Origin: Cavia porcellus
Taxonomy: Eukaryota > Chordata > Mammalia > Rodentia > Caviidae
Direction of reading: 5' to 3'
Assembly (NCBI RefSeq): GCF_034190915.1
Contig: NW_026947501.1
Location: 7,936,001-8,000,000 of the forward strand
Length of the DNA stretch: 64,000 bases
The notes under the pieces are model-generated. The model was not told the DNA's origin and did not search any database. It saw only the letters and a list, made by a program, of their open reading frames with translations. Of this stretch, positions 32,801 to 45,339 are shown in pieces (within the stretch, counting starts at the first letter, position 1; the number at the start of each line of letters is the position of its first letter). Made by a program: the position numbers and the translations under genes.

Positions 32801-35029
32801 TAGGATAGGTTTCTGAAAATCATCGCGGAGTGGTGCGCATTGTATGGGTGTGTAACATTACATTCACTAGTAGGAGTGAGAAAAACATCACGGGGTGGGT
32901 GATTCGGAGGGTCTGAATTAGGATAGGCCGTGAGTGGCAATGTAGCATGGAGAAAAGCACCGCATGGTGGTCAGCATGGGGAGGTCAGGGAACATGCAGT
33001 TGCAATGTAGGATAGGTTTCTGAAAAACATCGCGGGGTGGTGCGCATTGTATAGGTGTGTAACATTATATTCACTAGTTGGAGTCAGAAAAACATCACGG
33101 GGTGGTGTGAATAGGAAGGTTTGAATTAGGATAGGCAGTGAGTGTCAATGTAGGATGGAGAAAAGCACCGCGGGGTGGTCATCCTGGGGAGGTCTGGGAA
33201 CATTCAGTGGCAATGTAGGATAGGTTTCTGTAAAACATCGCGGAGTGGTGCGCATTGTATGGGTGTGTAACATTACATTCACTAGTAGGAGTGAGAAAAA
33301 CATCACGGGGTGGGTGATTCGGAGGGTCTGAATTAGGATAGGCAGTGAGTGGCAAGGTAGGATGGAGAAAAGCACCGCGGGGTGGTCAGCATGTGGAGGC
33401 AAGTGAACATGCAGTGGCAATGTAGGATAGGTTTCTGAAAAACATCGCGGGGTGGTGCGCATTGTATGGGTGTGTAACATTATATTCACTAGTAGGAGTG
33501 AGAAAAACATCGTGGGGTGGTGCGCATTGTATGTGTGTGTAACATTACATTCACTAGTAGGAGTGAGAAAAACATCACGGGGTGGTGTGAATCAGAGGCA
33601 CTGAAATAGGATAGGCAGTGAGTGGCAATGTAGGATGGAGAAAAGCACCGTGGGGTGGTCAGCATGGGGAGGTCAGGGAACATGCAGTGGCAATGTAGGA
33701 TAGGTTTCTGAAAAACATCGCGGGGTGGTGCGTATTGTATGGGTGTGTAACATTACATTCACTAGTAGGAGTGAAAAAAACATCGTGGGGTGGTGCGCAT
33801 TGTATGGGTGTGTAACATTAAATTGACTAGTAGGAGTGAGAAAAACATCACGTTTGGTGTGAATCGGAGGGTCTGTATTAGGTTAGGAAGTGAGTGGCAA
33901 TGTAGGGTGGAGAAGAGCACCGCTGTGTGGTCAGCATGGGGAGGTCAGGGAACATGCAGTGGCAATGTAGGATAGGTTTCTGAAAAACATCGCGGGGTGG
34001 TGCGCATTGTATGGTTGTGTAACATTACATTGACTACTAGGAGTGAGAAAAACATCACGGGGTCGTGTGGATCGGAGGGTCTGAATTAGGTTAGGCAGTG
34101 AGTGGCAATGAACGGTGGAGAAAAGCACCGCGGTGTGGTCAGCATGGGGAGGTCAGGGAACATGCAGTGGCAATGTAGGATAGGTTTCTGAAAAACATCG
34201 CGGGGTGGTGTGCATTGTATTGGTGTGTAACATTGCATTCACTAGTAGGAGTGAGAAAATCATCACGGTGTGGTGTCAGTCGGAGGGTCTAAATTAGGAT
34301 AGGCAGTGAGTGGCAATGTATAATGGAGAAAAGCACCGCGGGGTGGTCAGCATGGCGAGGTCAGGGAACATGCAGTGGCAATGTAGCATTGGTTTCTGAA
34401 AAACATCACCGGGTTGTGCGCATTGTATGGGGGTGTAACATTACATTCACTAGTAGGACTGAGGAAAACATCACGGGGTGATGTCAATCGGAGGGTCTAC
34501 ATTAGGATAGGCAGTGAGTTGCAATGTAGGATGGAGAAAAGCACCGCGTGGTGGACAGCATGGCGAGGTCAGGGAGCATGCAGTGGCAATGTAGGATAGG
34601 TTTCTGAAAAACATCGCGGGGTGGTGCGTATTGTATGGGTGTGTAACATTACATTCACTAGTAGTAGTGAGAAAAACATCGTGGGGTGGTGCGCATTGTA
34701 TGGGTGTGTAACATTGCATTCACTAGTAGGAGTGAGAAAAACATCACGGGGTGAGTGATTCGGAGGGTCTGAATTAGGATAGGCAGTGAGTGGCAATGTA
34801 GCATGGAGAAAACCACCGCGGGGTGGTCAGCATGGGGAGGTCAGGGAACATGCAGTTGCAATGTAGGATAGGTTTCTGAAAAACATCGCCCGGTGGTGCG
34901 CATTGTATAGGTGTGTAACATTACATTCACTAGTTGGAGTCAGAAAAACATCACGGGGTGGTGTGAATAGGAGGGTCTGAATTAGAATAGGCAGTGAGTG
35001 GGAATGTAGGATGGAGAAAAGCACTGCGG

Positions 35030-37100
35030 GGTGGTCAGCATGGGGAGGTCAGGGAACATGTAGTGGCAATGTAGGATAGGTTTCTGAAAAACATCGCGGG
35101 GTGGTGCGCATTGTATGGGTGTGTAACATTACATTCACTAGTAGGAGTGAGAAAAACATCACGGGGTGGTGTGAATCGGAGGGTCTGAATTAGGATAGGC
35201 AGTGAGTGACAATGTAGGTTGGAGAAAAGCACCGTGGGGTGGTCAGCAAGATGAGGTCAGGGAACATGCAGTGGCAATGTAGGATAGGTTTCTGAAAAAC
35301 ATCGCCAAGTGGTGCCCATTGTATGGGTGTGTAACATTACATTCACTAGTAGGAGTGAGAAAAACATCACGGGGTGGTTTGAATCGGAGGGTCTGAATTA
35401 GGATAGGCAGTGAGTGGCAATGAAGGATGGAAAAAAGCACCGCGGGGTGGTCAGCATGTGGAGGTCAGGGAACATGCAGTGGCAATATAGGAAGGGATTC
35501 TGAAAAACATCGCGGGGTGGTGCACATTGTATGAGTGTGTAACATTACATTCACTAGTAGGAGTGAGAAAAACATCGTGGGGTGGTGCGCATTGTATGGG
35601 TTTGTAACATTACATTCACTAGTAGGAGTGAGAAAAACATCACGGGCTGGTGTGAATCGGAGGGACTGAAATAGGATAGGCATTGAGTGGCAATGTAGGA
35701 TGGCAAAAAGCACCGTGGCGTGGTCAGCAGGGGAAGGACAGAGAACATGCAGTGGCAATGTAGGATAGGTTACTGAAAAACATCGCGAGGTGGTTCGCAT
35801 TGTATGGGTGTGTAACATTGTATTCACTAGTAGGAGTGAGAAAAATATCACTGGGTGGTGCGCATTGTATGGGTGTGTAACATTAAATTCACTAGTAGGA
35901 GTGAGAAAAACATCAAGGGTGGTGTGAATCGGAGGGTCTGTATTAGGTTAGGAAGTGAGTGGCAATGTAGGGTGGAGAAGAGCACCGCGGTGTGGTCAGC
36001 ATGGGGAGGTCAGGGAACATGCAGTGGCAATGTAGGATAGGTTTCTGAAAAACATCGCGGGGTGGTGCGCATTGTATTGTTGTGTAACATTACATTGACT
36101 ACTAGGAGTGAGAAAAACATCACGGGGTCGTGTGGATCGGAGGGTCTGAATTAGGTTAGGCAGTGAGTTGCAATGTAGGGTGGAGAAAAGCACCGCGGTG
36201 TGGTCAGCATGGGGAGGTCAGGGAACATGCAGTGGCAATGTAGGATAGGTTTCTGAAAAACATCGCGGTGTGGTGTGCATTGTATTGGTGTGTAACATTG
36301 CATTCACTAGTAGGAGTGAGAAAAAAATCACGGGGTGGTGTCAGTCGGAGTGTCTAAATTAGTATAGGCAGTGAGTGGCAATGTAGGATGGAGAAAAGCA
36401 CCGCGGGGTGGTCAGCATGGCGAGGTCAGGGAACATGAAGTGGCAATGTAGGATTGGTTTCTGAAAAACATCGCGGGGTTGTGCGCATTGTATGGGTGTG
36501 TAACATTACATTCACAAGTAGGAGTGAGAAAAACATCACGGGATGGTGTGAATCGGAGGGTCTGAATTAGGATAGGCAGTGAGTGGCAATGTAGGATGGA
36601 GAAAAGCACCACGTGGTGGTCAGCATCGGGAGGTCAGGGAACATGCAGTGGCAATGTATTATATGTTTCTGAGAAAACATCGCGGGGTGGTGTGCATTGT
36701 ATGGGTGTGTAACATTACATTCACTAGTAAGAGTGAGAAAACAACATCACGGGGTGGTGCACATTTTACGGGTGTGTAACATTAAATTCACTAGTAGGAG
36801 TGAGAAAAACATCACGGGGTGGTGTGAATCGGAGGGTCTGAATTAGGATAGGCAGTGAGTGGCAATATAGGATGGAGAAAAGCACCACGTCGTGGTAACC
36901 TTGGAGAGGTCAGGGAACATGCAGTGGCAATGTAGGATAGGTTTCTGCAAAACATCGTGGGGTGGTGCGCATTGTATGGGTGTGTAACATTACATTCACT
37001 AGTAGGAGTGAGAAAAACATCACGGGGTGGTGTGAATCGGAGGGTCTGAATTAGGATAGGCAGTGAGTGGCAATGAAGGATGGAGAAAACCACCGCGGGG
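35030..37100 (+). repeat. Block matching 30,690-32,760 at offset 4,340
   Basis: The variant order is the same in both places: CAGCAAGATGAGG C subunits, GCCAAGTGGTGCCC A, CATCAAGGGTGGTG short B, GGGTGGAGAAGAGC C, CATTGACTACTAGG A, and the GTATTATATG marker at 32,317 and 36,657. The left junction lies near 35,030, where the preceding GTATAGGTGTG unit does not correspond. The same block is seen again from about 41,094 (offset 6,059), so it exists three times in the window. Confidence 0.8.
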
Positions 37101-38380
37101 TGGTCAGCATGGGGAGGTCAGGGAACATTCAGTGACAATGTAGGATAGGTTTTTGGAAAACCTCGCGGAGTGCTGCGCATTGTATGGGTGAGTAACATTA
37201 CATTCACTAGTAGGAGTGAGAAAAACATCACGGGATGGTGTGAATCGGAGGGTCTGAATAAGGATAGGCAGTGAGTGGCAATGTATAATGGAGAAAAGCA
37301 CCGCGGGGTGGTCAGCATGGGGAGGTCAAGGAACATGCAGTGGCAATGTAGGATAGGTTTCTGAAAAACATCGTGGGGTGGTGCGCATTGTATGGGTGTG
37401 TTACATTACATTCACTAATAGGAGTGAGAAAAAACATTACGGGGTGGTGTCAATCGGAGGGTCTACATTAGGATAGGCAGTGAGTGGCAATGTAGGATGG
37501 AGAAAAGCACCGCGGGGTGGACAGCATGGAGAGGTCAGGGAACATGCAGTGGCAATGTAGGATAGGTTTCTGAAAAACATCGTGGGGTGGTGCGCATTGT
37601 ATGGGTGTGTAACATTACATTCACTAGTAGGAGTGAGAAAAACATCACGGGGTGGTGTGAATCGGAGGGACTGAAATAGGATAGGCATTGAGTGGAAATA
37701 TAGGATGGAGAAAAGCACCGCGGGGTGGTCAGCATGTGGAGGTCAGGGAACATTCAGGGGCAATATAGGATAGGATTCTGAAAAACATCGCGGAGTGGTG
37801 CGTATTGTATGGGTGTGTAACATTACATTCACTAGTAGGAGTGAGAAAAACATCGTGGGGTGGTGCTCATTGTATGGGTGTGTAACATTGCATTCACTAG
37901 TAGGAGTTAGAAAAACATCATGGGGTGCTGTGAATCGGAGGGACTGAAATAGGATAGGCAGTGAGCGGCAATGTAGGATGGAGAAAAGCACCGTGGGGTG
38001 GTCAGCATGTGGAGGTCAGCAAACATTCAGTGGCAATATAGGATAGGTTTCTGAAAAACCTCGCGGAGTGGTGCGCATTGTATGGGTGTGTAACATTACA
38101 TTCACTAGTAGGAGTGAGAAAAACATCACGGGGTGGGTGATTCGGAGGGTCTGAATTAGGATAGGCAGTGAGTGGCAATGTAGCATGGAGAAAACCACCG
38201 CGGGGTGGTCAGCATGGGGGGGTCAGGGAACATGCAGTTGCAATGTAGGATAGGTTTCTGAAAAACATCGCGGGGTGGTGCGCATTGTATAGGTGTGTAA
38301 CATTACATTCACTAGTTGGAGTCAGAAAAACATCACGGGGTGGTGTGAATAGGAGTGTTTGAAGTAGGATAGACAGTGAG
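37100..38380 (+). repeat. Block shared with the 3,105-bp HOR domain (offset 15,360)
   Basis: The order GTTTTTGGAAAACCTCG, CATTACGGGG type B, GACAGCATGGAGAGG, GGCATTGAGTGGAAATATAGG and GTTAGAAAAACATCATGG repeats what is found from about 21,740 to 23,020. Further copies lie from about 43,160 (offset 6,058) and 46,270. It links the homogeneous 14-28 kb domain with the 28-47 kb domain and is somewhat more diverged than the 3,105-bp copies are from one another. Confidence 0.75.
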
Positions 38381-38519
38381 TGTCAATGTAGGATGGAGAA
38401 AAGCACCGCGGGGTGGTCAGCATGTGGAGGCAAGTGAACATGCAGTGGGAATGTAGGATAGGTTTCTGAAAAACATCGCGGGGTGGTGCGCATTGTATGG
38501 GTGTGTAACATTATATTCA

Positions 38520-41500
38520 CTAGTAGGAGTGAGAAAAACATCGTGGGGTGGTGCGCATTGTATGTGTGTGTAACATTACATTCACTAGTAGGAGTGAGAA
38601 AAACATCACGGGGTGGTGTGAATCGGAGGCACTGAAATAGGATAGGCAGTGAGTGGCTATGTAGGATGGAGAAAAGCACCGTGGGGTGGTCAGCATGGGG
38701 AGGTCAGGGAACATGCAGTGGCAATGTAGGATAGGTTTCTGAAATACATCGCAGGGTGGTGCCCATTGTATGGGTGTGTAACATTACATTCACTAGTAGG
38801 AGTAAGAAAAACATCACGGGGTGGTATGAATCGGAGGGTCTGAATTAGGATAGGCAGTGAGTGGCAATGTAGGATGGAGAAAAGCAACGTGGGGTGGTCA
38901 GCATGTGGAGGTCAGGGAACATGCAGTGGCAATATAGGATAGGTTTCCGAAAAACATCGCGGGGTGGTGCGCATTGTATGGGTGTGTAACATTACATTCA
39001 CTAGTAGGAGTGAGAAAAACATCGTGCGGTGGTGCGCATTGTATGGGTGTGTAACATTACATTCACTAGTAGGAGTGAGAAAAACATCACGGGATGGTGT
39101 GAATCGGAGGGACTGAATTAGGATAGGTAGTGAGTGGCAATGTAGGATGGCGAAAAGTACCGCGGCGTGGTGAGCATGGGAAGGACAGGGAACATGCAGT
39201 GGCAATGTAGGATAGGTTTCTGAAAAACATCGCGGGGTGTTTCGCATTGTATGGGTGTGTAACATTATATTCAGTAGTAGGAGTGAGAAAAACATCACTG
39301 GGTGGTGCGCATTGTATGGGTGTGTAACATTAAATTGACTAGTAGGAGTGAGAAAAACATCACGGGTGGTGTGAATCGGAGGGTCTGTATTAGGTTAGGA
39401 AGTGAGTGGCAATGTAGGGTGGAGAAGAGCACCGCTGTGTGGTCAGCATGGGGAGGTCAGGGAACATGCAGTGGCAATGTAGGATAGGTTTCTGAAAAAC
39501 ATCGCGGGGTGGTGCGCATTGTATGGTTGTGTAACATTACATTGACTACTAGGAGTGAGAAAAACATCATGGGGTCGTGTGGATCGGAGGGTCTGAATTA
39601 GGTTAGGCAGTGAGTGGCAATGAAGGGTGGAGAAAAGCACCGCGGGGTGGTCAGCATGGCGAGGTCAGGGAACATGCAGTGGCAATGTAGCATTGGTTTC
39701 TGAAAAACATCGCGGGGTTGTGCGCATTGTATGGGTGTGTAACATTACATTCACAAGTAGGAGTGAGAAAAACATCACGGGATGATGTGAATCGGAGGGT
39801 CTGAATTAGGATAGGCAGTGAGTGGCAATGTAGGATGGAGAAAAGCACCGCGTGGTGGTCAGCATGGGGAGGTCAGGGAACATGCAGTGGCAATGTATTA
39901 TATGTTTCTGAGAAAACATCGCGGGGTGGTGTGCATTGTATGGGTGTGTAACATTACATTCACTAGTAGGAGTGAGAAAAAAACATCACGCGGTGGTGCG
40001 CATTGTATGGGGGTGTAACATTACATTCACTAGTAGGAGTGAGGAAAACATCACGGGGTGATGTCAATCGGAGGGTCTACATTAGGATAGGCAGTGAGGT
40101 GCAATGTAGGATGGAGAAAAGCACCGCGGGGTGGACAGCATGGCGAGGTCAGGGAACATGCAGTGGCAATGTAGGATAGGTTTCTGAAAAACATCGCGGG
40201 GTAGTGCGTATTGTATGGGTGTGTAACATTACATTCACTAGTAGGAGTGAGAAAAACATCGTGGGGTGGTGCGCATTGTATGGGTGTGTAACATTGCATT
40301 CACTAGTAGGAGTGAGAAAAACATCACGGGGTGAGTGATTCGGAGGGTCTGAATTAGGATAGGCAGTGAGTGGCAATGTAGCATGGAGAAAACCACCGCG
40401 GGGTGGTCATCATGGGGGTGTCAGGGAACATGCAGTTGCAATGTAGGATAGGTTTCTGAAAAACATCACCCGGTGGTGCGCATTGTATAGGTGTGTAACA
40501 TTACATTCACTAGTTGGAGTCAGAAAAACATCACGGGGTGGTGTGAATAGGAGGGTTTGAAGTAGGATAGGCAGTGAGTGACAATGTAGGATGGAGAAAA
40601 GCACCGCGGGGTGGTCAGCCTGGGGAGGTCTGGGAACATTCAGTGGCAAAGTAGGATAGGTTTCTGAAAAACATCGCGGAGTGGTGCGCATTGTATGGGT
40701 GTGTAACATTACATTCACTAGTAGGAGTGAGAAAAACATCACGGGGTGGGTGATTCGGAGGGTCTGAATTAGGATAGGGAGTGAGTGGCAAGGTAGGATG
40801 GAGAAAAGCACCGCGGGGTTGTCAGCATGTGGAGGCCAGTGAACATGCAGTGGCAATGTAGGATAGGTTTCAGAAAAACATCGCGGGGTGGTGCGCATTG
40901 TATGGGTGTGTAACATTACATTCACTAGTAGGAGTGAGAAAAACATCGCGGGGTGGTGCGCATTGTATGGGTGTGTAACATTACATTCACTAGTAGGAGT
41001 GAGAAAAACATCACGGGGTGGGTGAATCAGAGGGTCTGAATTAGGATAGGCAGTGAGTGGCAATGTAGGATGGAGAAAAGCACCGCGGGGTGGTCAGCAT
41101 GGGGAGGTCAGGGAACATGTAGTGGCAATGTAGGATAGGTTTCTGAAAAACATCACGGGGTGGTGCGCATTGTATAGGTGTGTAACTTTACATTCACTAG
41201 TAGGAGTGAGAAAAACATCACGGGGTGGTGTGAATCGGAGGGTCTGAATTAGGATAGGCAGTGAGTGGCAATGTAGGTTGGAGAAAAGCACCGTGGGGTG
41301 GTCAGCAAGATGAGGTCAGGGAACATGCAGTGGCAATGTAGGATAGGTTTCTGAAAACCATCGCCAAGTGGTGCCCATTGTATGGGTGTGTAACATTACA
41401 TTCACTAGTAGGAGTGAGCAAAACATCACGGGGTGGTTTGAATCGGAGGGTCTGAATTAGGATAGGCAGTGAGTGGCAATGAAGGATGGAGAAAAGCACC

Positions 41501-43200
41501 GCGGGGTGGTCAGCATGTGGAGGTCAGGGAACATGCAGTGGAAATACAGGATAGGATTCTGAAAAACATCGTGGGGTGGTGCGCATTGTATGGGTATGTA
41601 ACATTACATTCACTAGTAGGAGTGAGAAAAACATCGTGGGGTGGTGTGCATTGTATGGGTTTGTAACATTACATTCACTAGTAGGAGTGAGAAAAACATC
41701 ACGGCGTGGTGTGAATCGGAGGGACTGAAATAGGATAGGTAGTGAGTGGCAATATAGGATGGCAAAAAGCACCGTGGCGTGGTCAGCATGGGAAGGACAG
41801 GGAACATGCAGTGGCAATGTAGGATAGGTTACTGAAAAACATCGCGGGGTGGTTCGCATTGTATGGGTGTGTAACATTGTATTCACTAGTAGGAGTGAGA
41901 ATAATATCACTGGGTGGTGCGCATTGTATGGGTGTGTAACATTAAATTCACTAGTAGGAGTGAGAAAAACATCAAGGGTGGTGTGAATCGGACGGTCTGT
42001 ATTAGGTTAGGAAGTGAGTGGCAATGTAGGGTGGAGAAGAGCACCGCGGTGTGGTCAGCATGGGGAGGTCAGGGAACATGCAGTGGCAATGTAGGATAGG
42101 TTTCTGAAAAACATCGCGGGGTGGTGCGCATTGTATGGTTGTGTAACATTTCATTGACTACTAGGAGTGAGAAAAACATCACGGGGTCGTGTGGATCGGA
42201 GGGTCTGAATTAGGTTAGGCAGTGAGTGGCAATGTAGGGTGGAGAAAATCACCGCGGTGTGGTCAGCATGGGGAGGTCAGGGAACATGCAGTGGCAATGT
42301 AGGATAGGTTTCTGAAAAACATCGCGGTGTGGTGTGCATTGTATTGGTGTGTAACATTGCATTCACTAGTAGAAGTGAAAAAAAAATCACGGGGTGGTGT
42401 CAGTCGGAGTGTCTAAATTAGGATAGGCAGTGAGTGGCAATGTAGGATGGAGAAAAGCACCGCGGGGTGGTCAGCATGGCGAGGTCAGGGAACATGCAGT
42501 GGCAATGTAGGATTGGTTTCTGAAAAACATCGCGGGGTTGTGTGCATTGTATGGGTGTGTAACATTACATTCACAAGTAGGAGTGAGAAAAACATCACGG
42601 GATGGTGTGAATCGGAGGGTCTGAATTAGGATAGGCAGTGAGTGGCAATGTAGGATGGAGAAAAGCACTGCGTGGTGGTCAGCATCGGGAGGTCAGGGAA
42701 CATGCAGTGGCAATGTATTATATGTTTCTGAGAAACATCGCGGGGTGGTTTGCATTGTATGGGTGTGTAACATTACATTCACTAGTAGGAGTGAGAAAAA
42801 AACATCACGGGGTGGTGCACATTTTACGGGTGTGTAACATTAAATTCACTAGTAGGAGTGAGAAAAACATCACGGGGTGGTGTGAATCGGAGGGTCTGAA
42901 TTAGGATAGGCAGTGAGTGGCAATATAGGATGGAGAAAAGCAACACGTCGTGGTCACCTTGGAGAGGTCAGGGAACATGAAGTGGCAATGTAGGATAGGT
43001 TTCTGCAAAACATCGCGGGGTGGTGCGCATTGTATGGGTGTGTAACATTACATTCACTAGTAGGAGTGAGAAAAACATCACGGGGTGGTATGAATCGGAG
43101 GGTCTGAATTAGGATTGGCAGTGAGTGGCAATGTAGCGTGGAGAAAACCACCGCGGGGTGGTCAGCATGGGGAGGTCAGGGAACATTCAGTGACAATGTA
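38520..43200 (+). repeat. Long duplicated block, right copy (~10.4-kb offset)
   Basis: This is the partner of 27,913-32,800 at offset 10,607, then 10,399. About 40,051-43,150 also matches 34,471-37,090 at offsets of 5,580 to 6,059, so the region has been copied more than once. The one-monomer difference between the two long copies sits near 39.63 kb, where a GCACCGCGGGG C leads directly into CAGCATGGCGAGG. Confidence 0.8.
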
Positions 43201-45339
43201 GGATAGGTTTTTGAAAAACCTCGCGGAGTGGTGCGCATTGTATGGGTGACTAACATTACATTCACTAGTAGGAGTGAGAAAAACATCACGGGATGGTGTG
43301 AATCGGAGGGTCTGAATAAGGATAGGCAGTGAGTGGCAATGTAGGATGGAGAAAAGCACCGCGGGGTGGTCAGCATGGGGAGGTCAAGGAACATGCAGTG
43401 GCAATGTAGGATAGGTTTCTGAAAAACATCGTGGGATGGTGCGCATTGTATGGGTGTGTTACATTACATTCACTAATAGGAGTGAGAAAAAACATTATGG
43501 GGTGGTGTCAATCGGAGGGTCTACATTAGGATAGGCAGTGAGTGGCAATGTGGGATGGAGAAAAGCACCGCGGGGTGGACAGCATGGAGAGGTCAGGGAA
43601 CATGCAGTGGCAATGTAGGATAGGTTTCTGAAAAACATCGTGGGGTGGTGCGCATTGTATGGGTGTGTAACATTACATTCTCTAGTAGGAGTGAGAAAAA
43701 CATCACGGGGTGGTGTGAATCGGAGGGACTGAAATAGGATAGGAATTGAGTGGAAATATAGGATGGAGAAAAGCACCGCGGGGTGCTCAGCATGTGGAGG
43801 TCAGGGAACATTCAGTGGCAATGTAGGATAGGTTTCTGAAAAACATCGCGGAGTGGTACGTATTGTATGGGTGTGTAACATTACATTCACTAGTAGGAGT
43901 GAGAAAAACATCTTGGGTGGTGCGCATTGTATGGGTGTGTAACATTGCATTCACTAGTAGGAGTGAGAAAAACATCACGGGGTGGTGTGAATCGGAGGGA
44001 CTGAAATAGGATAGGCAGTGAGTGGCAATGTAGGATGGCGAAAAGCACCGCGGGGTGGTCAGCATGTGGAGGTCAGGGAACATGCAGTGGCAATATAGGA
44101 TAGGTTTCTGAAAAACATCGCTGGGTGGTGCCCATTGTATGGGTGTGTAACATTATATTCACTAGTAGGAGTGAGAAAAACATCACGGGGTGGGTGATTC
44201 GGAGGGTCTGAATTAGGATAGGCAGTGAGTGGCAATGTAGCATGGAGAAAACCACCGCGGGGTGGTCAGCATTGGGGGGTCAGGGAACATGCAGTTGCAA
44301 TGTAGGATAGGTTTCTGAAAAACATCGCCCGGTGGTGCGCATTGTATAGGTGTGTAACATTACATTCACTAATTGGAGTCAGAAAAACATCACGGGGTGG
44401 TGTGAATAGGAGGGTTTGAAGTAGGATAGGCAGTGAGTGTCAATGTAGGATGGAGAAAAGCACCGTGGGGTGGTCAGCAAGATGAGGTCAGGGAACATGC
44501 AGTGGCAATGTAGGATAGGTTTCTGAAAAACATCGCCAAGTGGTGCCCATTGTATGGGTGTGTAACATTACATTCACTAGTAGGAGTGAGAAAAACATCA
44601 CGGGGTGGTTTGAATCGGAGGGTCTGAATTAGGATAGGCAGTGAGTGGCAATGAAGGATGGAGAAAAGCACCGCGGGGTGGTCAGCATGTGGAGGTCAGG
44701 GAACATGCAGTGGCAATATAGGATAGGATTCTGAAAAACATCGCGGGGTGGTGCGCATTGTATGGGTGTGTAACATTGTATTCACTAGTAGGAGTGAGAA
44801 AAATATCACTGGGTGGTGCGCATTGTATGGGTGTGTAACATTAAATTCACTAGTAGGAGTGAGAAAAACATCAAGGGTGGTGTGAATCGGAGGGTCTGTA
44901 TTAGGTTAGGAAGTGAGTGGCAATGTAGGGTGGAGAAGAGCACCGCGGTGTGGTCAGCATGGGGATGTCAGGGAACATGCAGTGGCAATGTAGGATAGGT
45001 TTCTGAAAAACATCGCGGGGTGGTGCGCATTGTATGGTTGTGTAACATTACATTGACTACTAGGAGTGAGAAAAACATCACGGGGTCGTGTGGATCGGAG
45101 GGTCTGAATTAGGTTAGGCAGTGAGTGGCAATGTAGGGTGGAGAAAAGCACCGCGGTGTGGTCAGCATGGGGAGGTCAGGGAACATGCAGTGGCAATGTA
45201 GGATAGGTTTCTGAAAAACATCGCGGTGTGGTGTGCATTGTATTGGTGTGTAACATTGCATTCACGAGTAGGAGTGAGAAAAAAATCACGGGGTGGTGTC
45301 AGTTGGAGTGTCTAAATTAGGATAGGCAGTGAGTGGCAA

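Noticed and set aside
40410..41063. Longest open frame (217 codons, minus strand), possible protein gene
   Set aside because: It is made of repeated satellite units read in shifting frames, its nominal start is a TTG, and similar frames occur in nearly every unit. Their lengths track 1-bp indels. No promoter, splice or codon-bias sign was seen.
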